Source: Flavobacterium hungaricum (GTDB taxonomy: Bacteria > Bacteroidota > Bacteroidia > Flavobacteriales > Flavobacteriaceae). Taken from it: DNA of 64,000 bases. The position numbers and the translations under genes were made by a program. Position 1 is the stretch's first letter. Each line of letters begins with the position of its first letter. The notes below the pieces were generated by a model that was not told the DNA's origin, ran no database searches, and worked only from the letters and a program-made list of their open reading frames with translations. The stretch lies in assembly GCF_015182285.1 (NCBI RefSeq), contig NZ_PRDM01000005.1, positions 248,001 to 312,000 on the forward strand. The letters are read 5' to 3'. Below, piece after piece: positions 25,149-31,811 of this stretch.

Positions 25149-26234
25149 TTATTGATATAAAGAAGTGATGTTTTTGAAATCTTTTGAATCGGGTGAAAAT
25201 GATCCGTAGATTTCCTTAAATTCTGTTGTAAGACTTTCAAACTCATAATCCTGCTCTTCTAACTGGTCCATACAGGTTACAACCAAATTTCGTTTTGCCA
25301 TTGGGCTGTAAGCGGCATCGAGTTGTAGAGCGTAATTCAACAGTTTGTAATCTAGATGTCCAAATCGCAGATGTTTTTGAAATTCGTTGAAAACACAGGT
25401 TTCTTCTTCGTTGTTTTTTAATTTTATTTCTCCTTCATTCGGCATCCAGCCGTGTCCGTGGCGGGTGGTATAACTTCTGGTTGCATAATATACCGCTACG
25501 TCTTCAATTTTCAGTTTATTACAAATTTCAATTGCATTTTTTGAAGTTGTATTGGCATAGGTTACATTAGGAAAAACGCCGTGATCCATGTCGAGTAAAA
25601 TTCCCTGGCTTCCTTCAAAAATTAGATTTTCATAATTGTTCAGGAACATATAATCAACGATATTCCACTCTAATTTATCAATCGCTTCCAGATATTGTGT
25701 TACTTCCTCGTCGATTTCGCTTTCATTTAAAAAACCATAATAGTTAGCGATTTGATTTAGTTTTTCTAAAAGCATCTCGCGCGGTGCAATCAAATCGATG
25801 GCGAATAATTTATACGGTCCTTCGTTTCTTTTCATCGTAGAACCGATGCCTTTTCCGCAGGTTCCGTGATCAATGTTGCGAACATTTCCTTTGTTGTGCC
25901 AAACGTCAAAAGGCGTTGTAACTTTTGCTAAGGGATGAATGTACAAATCCAGATTGGCATTTTTTTCTTTTAATTCTTCTCTTTCGTTATATAAAAAGAG
26001 CGGGTGAATCGTACAATGCTCGCTGTAATAAGACGGCAGACCGCGAAGTGCACCGCTTGCAAAACTCGAATGCACGTGTTTTCTGTCGCCGATCATAACT
26101 GTATGTGCGGCTTGCTGGCCTCCCGAAAAGCGAATAACTATAGATTCAGGGTTTTGTTTTGCCAGAAAATCTGTTGTTATGCCTTTTCCTTCATCACCAA
26201 ATCCTAAACCTATAACTATTTGCGCTGTTTTCAT
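25149..26234 (-). CDS. adenylosuccinate synthetase-like protein, diverged and short
   Basis: A 361-aa PurA-fold protein, about 60-70 residues shorter than housekeeping PurA. It keeps the GTP/IMP-site motif IGLGFGDEGKGITTDFLA, the GTCGKGIGSTMKRNEGP loop, LLDMDHGVFPNVTYANTTS and YATRSYTTRHGHG. The usual GGNNAGHT is GGQQAAHT here, so the IMP and aspartate side may differ. It is 9 bases from the NADAR gene, inside the ADP-ribose run and away from purine genes. It may ligate an amino acid or other group to a purine nucleotide; the substrate is open. Confidence 0.82.
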   Translation of the reverse strand: MKTAQIVIGLGFGDEGKGITTDFLAKQNPESIVIRFSGGQQAAHTVMIGDRKHVHSSFASGALRGLPSYYSEHCTIHPLFLYNEREELKEKNANLDLYIHPLAKVTTPFDVWHNKGNVRNIDHGTCGKGIGSTMKRNEGPYKLFAIDLIAPREMLLEKLNQIANYYGFLNESEIDEEVTQYLEAIDKLEWNIVDYMFLNNYENLIFEGSQGILLDMDHGVFPNVTYANTTSKNAIEICNKLKIEDVAVYYATRSYTTRHGHGWMPNEGEIKLKNNEEETCVFNEFQKHLRFGHLDYKLLNYALQLDAAYSPMAKRNLVVTCMDQLEEQDYEFESLTTEFKEIYGSFSPDSKDFKNITSLYQ

Positions 26235-26252
26235 TTTTATTTATTTTTTAAT

Positions 26253-26389
26253 CTCGCAAAGACGCTAAATCGCAAAGTCTTTTTAAGTTTTTATTTTAAT
26301 AATCTTTGCGACTTCGCGTCTTTGCGAGCAAATTTTCTTTCGCTAAAAAACTTTATTTGTTAATCTCGCAAAGACGCAGAGACGCAAAG
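26253..26389. repeat. three CGCAAAGACGC repeat units
   Basis: CTCGCAAAGACGCTAAATCG (from 26253) faces its inverted copy CTTTGCGACTTCGCGTCTTT (26304 onward), and a third unit, CTCGCAAAGACGCAGAGACG, begins at 26365. The block separates the PurA-like gene from the VWA gene. The core resembles the inverted repeat at 15.87-15.92 kb. Confidence 0.75.
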
Positions 26390-26392
26390 TTT

Positions 26393-27262
26393 TTAAAGCA
26401 TTTCAATATTATCTAAACCTGTATCATTTGCATCAGAAACTGGTATGGTTCCTAATCCAGTACTTTTGTGTTTATCGCAGATTATTTTCTTGATTACATT
26501 TGGAATTTCCCTGTGATCTTCAATTGAAAGACAATTTTGTCCTAACAGTTCTTTCCATTCTACATCGGCATTAATGGCTTGACCTGAATGCAAAACACTA
26601 ATGTGATACACATCGTATTTTTTTTGCGCTTCTGCCAGCAATTCAAGATGCGTATAGGTCTGCTGTCCCTGTCCCATAATTTCTTTGATCGAAGAAGCTG
26701 GCAGTGTTTTCAAACCTGGCTCATCACCCACGGTAAACAACAATCCTTTTTGGCCTCTTTTTTCGAAAGCATCGGTTTTGGTATGAAATGCTGCAAAATA
26801 CCAAGCCAAAAGGTAACTTTCTCCAGCGTTTCCTCCGCCTCCACCTTCAATATAGGTTCTCGTCAACCACATGTCTAATTCTTCGTCACCCGATTCAAAC
26901 TGTCCCACCTGAAGCGGATATCTGTCGCACTCGTGATCGCCGATTCCTAAGAATAAAAGTGCTGGATCCGGAACACCACCCTGAATGATACCGCCCATTA
27001 ATTTTGGCAGTCCTTCTTTGATCAATTCATGCGGAATATGTCCCATACTTCCTGTAACGTCCAAACCTAAAATGATTGGAACGGTGTTAGGATGCACTTC
27101 AGAATCTCTTGCTTCTCTCAAAATCACTCCGTTTGGGTTCATCGATTCGTGAGCCACTCGTAATGCATTTTGTGTAAAAATTTCGCCAGCTGATTTACTA
27201 GCATAACCTACTTTTTTTGCTCTGCTTTCGCGAGCACCGAAATCATATCTTGTTCCTCCCAT
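26393..27262 (-). CDS. VWA-like protein with MIDAS motif
   Basis: A 289-aa cytoplasmic protein (no signal peptide). PIILGLDVTGSMGHIPHEL begins a von Willebrand factor A domain with the metal-ion-dependent adhesion motif in DxTGS form. IGDHECDRYPLQVGQFESG, EGGGGGNAGESYLLAWYFA and LFTVGDEPGLKTLP follow. The Gly-rich region resembles bacterial VWA proteins that assemble with chaperone-like partners. The next gene is a coiled-coil protein with only 2 bases between them, so the two probably act together. Its presence within the ADP-ribose genes is unexplained. Confidence 0.85.
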   Translation of the reverse strand: MGGTRYDFGARESRAKKVGYASKSAGEIFTQNALRVAHESMNPNGVILREARDSEVHPNTVPIILGLDVTGSMGHIPHELIKEGLPKLMGGIIQGGVPDPALLFLGIGDHECDRYPLQVGQFESGDEELDMWLTRTYIEGGGGGNAGESYLLAWYFAAFHTKTDAFEKRGQKGLLFTVGDEPGLKTLPASSIKEIMGQGQQTYTHLELLAEAQKKYDVYHISVLHSGQAINADVEWKELLGQNCLSIEDHREIPNVIKKIICDKHKSTGLGTIPVSDANDTGLDNIEML

Positions 27263-27264
27263 GA

Positions 27265-27600
27265 CTAAAATGTTTTTCCAAATAAATATTCAAATCTCTT
27301 TTTTGTAACTTCAAACTGGATGTTTAAATTTCTGATGGTCAGCGAAAGTTCCATATCTTTCTGCACAAAGGCTTCGGGCTGAAAATCGGCAAAGGTCAAA
27401 CTGTTTTTATCCAGCGGACTAATATCTATCAGTCCTTCTTGTTCTCTTTCGAGTCTTTTGATTTTTAATTCAATATCTTCGACTCTTCTTCTGTAAATTA
27501 ATTCAGAATCTTCGCCAATAACTTTGGCTCTGTCTTCTCTAATCTGATCATTGTTTCTTTTTAAAGATTCAATAAATCTTGGTTTTAAATCATCACTCAT
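27265..27600 (-). CDS. coiled-coil protein, partner of the VWA gene
   Basis: A 111-aa protein rich in Glu, Lys and Arg with heptad-like stretches (YRRRVEDIELKIKRLEREQE and MELSLTIRNLNIQFEVTKKR), so a coiled coil is likely. No catalytic motif is visible. It starts the VWA pair, and its upstream flank is the direct-repeat region at 27.6-27.95 kb. No function is known to me. Confidence 0.7.
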   Translation of the reverse strand: MSDDLKPRFIESLKRNNDQIREDRAKVIGEDSELIYRRRVEDIELKIKRLEREQEGLIDISPLDKNSLTFADFQPEAFVQKDMELSLTIRNLNIQFEVTKKRFEYLFGKTF

Positions 27601-27948
27601 AGCTTTTGTGGTTGTTTAAATTTTGTTTCAAGTTTCAGGTTTCAAGTTTTGTAAATGACTTGAAAATTGGTTTTCAAACTTGAAACGGTTAATAGCTTTT
27701 TTGTTTTGTTTCAGATTTTCTTTGTTTCAGGTTTTCTTTGTTTCAGGTTTTCTTTGTTTCAGGTTTCAGGTTTCAGGTTGTGTAAATGACTTGAAAATTG
27801 GTTTTAAACTTGAAACGGTTAATAGCTTTTTTGTTCTATTTCAGATTTTCTTTGTTTCAAGTTTCAGATGCTCCGATTAACTTGAAACCTGAAACCTGAA
27901 ACCTGAAACCTGAAACCTGAAACCTAAAACCTGAAACTTGAATTTTTC
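27601..27948. repeat. direct repeats and heptamer array between ADP-ribose genes
   Basis: About 80 bases at 27650-27730 recur at 27781-27860 with small changes (GTAAATGACTTGAAAATTGG, then CTTGAAACGGTTAATAGC). Three TTTTCTTTGTTTCAGG units lie near 27715-27756. GAAACCT is repeated in tandem about eight times at 27884-27939, two of them imperfect. The TTTCAGG units are inverted forms of the heptamer, so the block can fold on itself. No gene was seen. Confidence 0.85.
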
Positions 27949-28788
27949 TTATCGAAACTTCTCTACCAATCTATTATCTAAACTGATCAGAAAATCTTTT
28001 CCGTAGGTGCCGTTTTCTAACTCATCATACAGAAACTGTGGCAGTGTTTTTTCGCAATCTTTTTTCTGACTTAAAATCGCCATGCACAAAGCGGCTACGG
28101 TATCGGTGTCGCCCCCAAAATCAATTCCTTGTTTCAAACAATCTTGCATTGAATCGGCTTCAGAAACGATTTTAAGAACAGCCTGCGTGGTAAAATAACC
28201 GTGCATGTCAATGGGCGAAGTCACTTTATAGATTTCTTTTTCTTTTAAAGTATCGTTTACAAAATCGATTAACGAACTTTTATCTCCCAATTGATATTTG
28301 TAAAAATGAACGGCTAAAGCAATTCTTTTGGCACAACTGATCCCTTCTGCCGTATTGTGAGAGGTTTTGGCCTGAATCTCGCAAAAATCAAGTATCTGTG
28401 GTATCTCTTTCAGTAATCCGATTGAGTAGGCTCGCATCGCAGAGCCGTTCCCGCTGCTTCTATTGTCAATGATTTTCAAGAAATCATTTCCGTTTTTACT
28501 GGCATCTAAGGCATTATAAACACGATCAGAATAACCTCTTCTTTTATCTCTGTGAAAAACTTCTACAAATTTATCAGCCACTTTAACTTCATTCCAGTTA
28601 TCCTCTTCTAACAAAAGTTCGGTGATCGCAATTGCCATTTGTGTATCATCAGTATATCTTTTGTAGATTTCAGTATACATACCGTGTTTAAGATATTGCG
28701 TTACATCATTGTTTTTAATTATGTAATCTAACTCCTGAAATTCAAATCCTGCACCGTATGCATCTCCTATTGCTGCTTCTAATATCAT
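27949..28788 (-). CDS. ADP-ribosylglycohydrolase family protein, short form
   Basis: A 279-aa DraG/ARH-fold protein, diverged from the other two in this run. Metal motifs are AAIGDAYGAGFEF, RYTDDTQMAIAITEL and DFGGDTDTVAALCMAI, with the SSGNGSAMRAYSIGL loop. The N-terminal Asp-Asp-Thr form (YTDDTQ) is typical of DraG-like and ARH3-like enzymes rather than the SDDSS form of its paralogues, suggesting a different substrate. It lies 13 bases from the deoxyribosyltransferase-like gene. Confidence 0.92.
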   Translation of the reverse strand: MILEAAIGDAYGAGFEFQELDYIIKNNDVTQYLKHGMYTEIYKRYTDDTQMAIAITELLLEEDNWNEVKVADKFVEVFHRDKRRGYSDRVYNALDASKNGNDFLKIIDNRSSGNGSAMRAYSIGLLKEIPQILDFCEIQAKTSHNTAEGISCAKRIALAVHFYKYQLGDKSSLIDFVNDTLKEKEIYKVTSPIDMHGYFTTQAVLKIVSEADSMQDCLKQGIDFGGDTDTVAALCMAILSQKKDCEKTLPQFLYDELENGTYGKDFLISLDNRLVEKFR

Positions 28789-28801
28789 TTTTTGGCTTTT
28801 A

Positions 28802-29269
28802 TTAATGGATTAAATTCTTTAATGCTGTTGTTAATTGTTCTAAGTTTTCAAAAGTTGGAATTCCTTTTCGTTTACAGACAATATCAATATTTCCTTTTCT
28901 CCAAAAACCTTCTTCACAGCACACCAGCATCTTTTTGGAATCGGCAAACAATCCGAGTTCGAGCATTGAAATAGGCGATTTAGAGTTTTTATCAAAAAAC
29001 ATGATAATGAAGTCTGATTTTTCTAAGGCGTCTAGTTCCCAATTCACCTGATCGCTGAATTGTTTGTTTTCGATGGACTGAACCGAGCTCGAATCCCAAT
29101 TGGTTCTTCTTGGGTTTAAAACAACAATTTCTTTTTCTTTGTAAAAATGCTGGAAATCATCGATTACTTTTTGCTGCCAATCTTCAGAATTTCCCATTTC
29201 TATTGTTCCAGCCAGAAATATTTTGATTCCTTTTTCTTCAATTTCACTGACTGGATAAAGTACTTTCAT
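28802..29269 (-). CDS. nucleoside 2-deoxyribosyltransferase-like protein
   Basis: A 155-aa Rossmann-like protein. KIFLAGTIEMGNSEDWQ opens the fold, VVLNPRRTNWDSS follows, and ALEKSDFIIMFFDKNSKSPI with SMLELGLFADSKKMLV gives the Glu nucleophile region (MLELG). The family cleaves or exchanges N-glycosidic bonds of (deoxy)nucleosides and includes enzymes acting on nucleotides. In this operon it might process ADP-ribose or nicotinamide nucleosides, by inference only. Confidence 0.88.
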   Translation of the reverse strand: MKVLYPVSEIEEKGIKIFLAGTIEMGNSEDWQQKVIDDFQHFYKEKEIVVLNPRRTNWDSSSVQSIENKQFSDQVNWELDALEKSDFIIMFFDKNSKSPISMLELGLFADSKKMLVCCEEGFWRKGNIDIVCKRKGIPTFENLEQLTTALKNLIH

Positions 29270-29293
29270 AACAATTGATTTAATTCAATTTTT

Positions 29294-30112
29294 TCATTTG
29301 AAGATCTGTTCAAACTGCTTAAAGTTTGTTTTCTTTTCAGAACTATCAAATACTGCAAAAACAACCTTTTTAAAAGCAGCTGCATATTTTGCTGTGATAA
29401 TTTCTTTGAACATCTTCGCCACATCTTTAGGCTCATTTCTAAAAACCCCGCAGCCCCAGGCTCCCAAAATCAGGGTGTCAATATTTTGTTTTACTGCAAT
29501 TGCTAAGACTTTATCCATTCTGTTTTTAAAAACCTCTTCTGTTTTAGCAATTTCTTCTTTCCTGTTGTGCTGCAGCATCGCGCCTTTGTTCGGTGCTGGT
29601 GCCGTAATCACGTCTGCGACAAATGGTTTGTCAAAATAATTGCCATTATCGTCATTCCAAAACAAAACCTTCGGACTATAAATCATGTACTCTGAATATA
29701 AAAACGAAGACTGATTTCTGTTAAAGTCATACATTGTTTTGTCTTTAATCTGCGTTTCATAAAGGCTCGATGATCTTGCCAGACTTTCTTCCTGTGCAGA
29801 TGCCCCGCCTAGAAATCCGCCGCCCGGATTTTTTGCAGAAGCAAAATTCAAAACCCCGATTTTACCGATTTTCTCTTCGACAAGAGCTTCAATTGTAGAA
29901 CAGTTTTTGATTACAATTTCTGTTTCAAACTTATTTTCAATTGGTGTATTTAAAATTGCATTCCAATCCTCTGGCGCAATGGTGAACGTATTTTTATTCG
30001 ACTCTTCGAGTTCTTTTTCTATAAGGATCTTTTTTCCTTTGTATTCATAAAAACCATTTTTAATGATTTCTAAGGTATTATTTGCTATTGCTGCTCTATC
30101 ATTTTTATTCAT
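29294..30112 (-). CDS. TIGR02452-type poly(ADP-ribose) glycohydrolase
   Basis: A 272-aa microbial-type PARG macro-fold protein. The catalytic loop is GGGFLGGASAQEESLARSSS, carrying the GGG-X-QEE signature, and the C-terminal part has LILGAWGCGVFRNEPKDVAK. Bacterial PARGs release ADP-ribose from chains or ends. The start overlaps the prs stop by 4 bases (ATGA at 30109-30112), indicating translational coupling of ADP-ribose release to the Prs-like enzyme. Confidence 0.93.
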   Translation of the reverse strand: MNKNDRAAIANNTLEIIKNGFYEYKGKKILIEKELEESNKNTFTIAPEDWNAILNTPIENKFETEIVIKNCSTIEALVEEKIGKIGVLNFASAKNPGGGFLGGASAQEESLARSSSLYETQIKDKTMYDFNRNQSSFLYSEYMIYSPKVLFWNDDNGNYFDKPFVADVITAPAPNKGAMLQHNRKEEIAKTEEVFKNRMDKVLAIAVKQNIDTLILGAWGCGVFRNEPKDVAKMFKEIITAKYAAAFKKVVFAVFDSSEKKTNFKQFEQIFK

Positions 30113-30936
30113 AATTCTAATTTTACAACCTCGACGTTTTCTCCTTCAAAATCTTTAAAAGAGTTGGTTGTGAAAATACCGTCGAAGCAGTTTAAAACTT
30201 CAAAACCTTTATTGAAAATTCCGTGGCTTACCGCTAAGTATAATTTTCCGGCGTTTTTCTTTTTTAATTCTTCCGCTAATCCTACAAAAGTTCCTCCTCC
30301 GTCGCAGATGTCATCTACAATTAAACAATCGATCCCCTGCAGATCGTCTTCATACACTTTAAAACCAGATAATTTTCCAGTTTTTACATCACGGCTTTTA
30401 CTGCATTCTACAACTTCAACACCGCCTAAAAACTCAGATACTTTATAAATTTTCTTTAAAGCGCCGCCGTCTGGAGAAATCAGTTTTACATTGCCGCCAA
30501 TTCTGCTTATCACTTCTTTTATAAAACTATAATTTGGAATTACAGTACTGTTATTTAAAAGTGCTGGAGTCACTTCTGAATGCGCATCAAAAACATAAAC
30601 TTTATGCAATTGCATCGCATTGATGATATCGGCATACACTTTTACAGACAATGGCTCTCCTGGAATCATAACACGATCTTGTCTCGCCGCCGGAAAATAC
30701 GGAATAAACAACTCGATAATCTTAACATCCATTCTGCGTAAAGCATCCACCGTAACACACAATAATCCTAAATCGTTAAAAGAATTTAATCGGTGTGTAA
30801 TGGTTACTTTTCTGTTGGGATCAAAATCTGGGGCGATTTTAATATGCGGTTCTCCTCCAGAGAAAGTAAAACTTTGAAATTTGATTTCTTCCTGATTTTG
30901 AAAAGGAGCGAATTTTGGGTCGAGATTTAGTATCAT
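30109..30936 (-). CDS. prs: ribose-phosphate pyrophosphokinase-like protein (Prs/Adps candidate)
   Basis: A 275-aa enzyme, shorter than the usual 310. PYFPAARQDRVMIPGEPLSV is the ATP loop, VYVFDAHSEVTPALL the second site, SPDGGALKK follows, and VDDICDGGGTFVGLAEEL is the ribose-phosphate loop. The start at 30936 follows a strong promoter; an upstream in-frame TTG at 30966 overlaps the operator and is rejected. It could supply PRPP to nadV. In the phage NARP1 pathway a Prs-like enzyme instead pyrophosphorylates ADP-ribose for direct NAD+ remaking, and the ADP-ribose-rich surroundings make that worth testing. Confidence 0.92.
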   Translation of the reverse strand: MILNLDPKFAPFQNQEEIKFQSFTFSGGEPHIKIAPDFDPNRKVTITHRLNSFNDLGLLCVTVDALRRMDVKIIELFIPYFPAARQDRVMIPGEPLSVKVYADIINAMQLHKVYVFDAHSEVTPALLNNSTVIPNYSFIKEVISRIGGNVKLISPDGGALKKIYKVSEFLGGVEVVECSKSRDVKTGKLSGFKVYEDDLQGIDCLIVDDICDGGGTFVGLAEELKKKNAGKLYLAVSHGIFNKGFEVLNCFDGIFTTNSFKDFEGENVEVVKLEL

Positions 30937-30946
30937 AGTTTTTAGG

Positions 30947-30967
30947 TTTGCGTTAATTATACGCAAA
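30947..30967. promoter_or_regulatory. putative NrtR-type operator 1
   Basis: A 21-bp palindrome, TTTGCGT-N7-ACGCAAA, starts 11 bases upstream of the prs start and covers part of the -7 box and the start point. Binding there would block transcription. Confidence 0.65.
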
Positions 30968-30994
30968 TGTAGAATTTAATTTTTAATAAACAAT
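30964..30994 (-). promoter_or_regulatory. promoter of the prs-led operon
   Basis: On the minus strand, ATTG (30991-30994), 19 bases, then TACATTTG (30964-30971): a near-consensus Bacteroidota -33/-7 pair. It overlaps one palindrome and lies next to a second. Confidence 0.7.
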
Positions 30995-30998
30995 TTAT

Positions 30999-31019
30999 TT
31001 TGTGTAAAAATTACGCAAA
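30999..31019. promoter_or_regulatory. putative NrtR-type operator 2
   Basis: A second 21-bp copy, TTTGTGT-N7-ACGCAAA, just upstream of the -33 box and overlapping the end of the regulator gene. The 52-base centre-to-centre spacing is about five helix turns. Confidence 0.6.
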
Positions 31020-31703
31020 CTTTATTTCGAAGTGGAACCCTTCTTTAGCTAATTCATTATATTTCAATTTGTTAAATCGAAATAATTTTGCTGGACGGCC
31101 TGTTTTTATTGGCGAATAATTTTCTGTTTCTTCGACAATTCCGAAACTGAGGATTTTTTTTCGGAAGTTTCTGCGTTCGATTTCTTTTTCTAAAATCGTG
31201 CAGTATAAGTTTTCAAGCTCAGAAAAAAGGAATTCTTTCGGAAGCAGATCAAAACCGATTGGTTCATATGTCAGCTTGGATTTTAAACGTTCTACTGCTT
31301 TTTTAAGAATGCTGTTATGATCAAATGCCAGTTTGGGAACTTCATTAATCTTGAACCATTGTACTTTTTCGGCATCAGAATCGGCTTTGATTTCTAGTTT
31401 TGAAGGATCAACCAAAGCAAAATACGCCACCGAAACCACACGGTTTCTAGGATCTCTTTCAACATCATCTCCAAACGTAAACAATTGTTCAAAATAATCA
31501 ACATCGACATTGGTTTCTTCTTTAAGCTCTCGCTTTACCGCATCTTTTAGAGACTCATCATTTTTTACCAATCCGCCGGGTAAAGCCCAATACGAATTGG
31601 TAGAACCAAATTTCTGCTGAATCAACAGTACATATAACTGACTGTTTTGATAGCCAAAAACAATGGCATCAACAGCTACTCGAATATTTTGTAGATTTTC
31701 CAT
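31011..31703 (-). CDS. nrtR: Nudix-domain transcriptional regulator, NrtR-like
   Basis: A 230-aa protein. Residues 1 to about 140 form a Nudix domain with the box GLVKNDESLKDAVKRELKEE ending TNV; it keeps the REUXEE glutamates but has Asn for the usual Gly. The C-terminal part has a winged-helix-like region ending KTGRPAKLFRFNKLKY. NrtR proteins bind ADP-ribose or related NAD metabolites and repress NAD genes. Its position next to prs, with two palindromes between, supports control of this operon. ATGs at 31709 and 31703 are both possible starts. Confidence 0.85.
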   Translation of the reverse strand: MENLQNIRVAVDAIVFGYQNSQLYVLLIQQKFGSTNSYWALPGGLVKNDESLKDAVKRELKEETNVDVDYFEQLFTFGDDVERDPRNRVVSVAYFALVDPSKLEIKADSDAEKVQWFKINEVPKLAFDHNSILKKAVERLKSKLTYEPIGFDLLPKEFLFSELENLYCTILEKEIERRNFRKKILSFGIVEETENYSPIKTGRPAKLFRFNKLKYNELAKEGFHFEIKFA

Positions 31704-31719
31704 AATCATACTATTTATA

Positions 31720-31805
31720 TTGTTTGCCACGAATTGCACTAATTTTCACGAATTAATTATAGCTGATGGCAAAAAAATTAGTGGAATTCGTATAATTAGT
31801 GGCTA
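31720..31805. repeat. CACGAATT repeat, copy at 31.7 kb
   Basis: GCCACGAATTGCACTAATTT and GTGGAATTCGTATAATTAGT form an imperfect inverted repeat between the nrtR and LysR genes. A related GCCACGAATTCACGAATT motif occurs at 60.8 and 61.0 kb. Confidence 0.5.
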
Positions 31806-31811
31806 AAAAAA

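Noticed and set aside
25149-26234. Housekeeping purA or phage purZ
   Set aside because: Too short and altered for ordinary PurA, with no phage context for PurZ. I kept the neutral name.
27884-27939. Telomere- or CRISPR-like heptamer array
   Set aside because: It is a short simple repeat in a circular-type bacterial context without associated genes.
29298-29639. Plus-strand frame opposite the PARG gene
   Set aside because: It is antisense to a clear PARG gene and has no recognisable protein features.
30936-30966. Upstream TTG start for prs
   Set aside because: It would overlap the -7 box and the operator; the ATG at 30936 is better.
16854-31709. Prophage or phage NARP island
   Set aside because: No integrase, terminase, capsid or tail genes are present; the region is purely metabolic.
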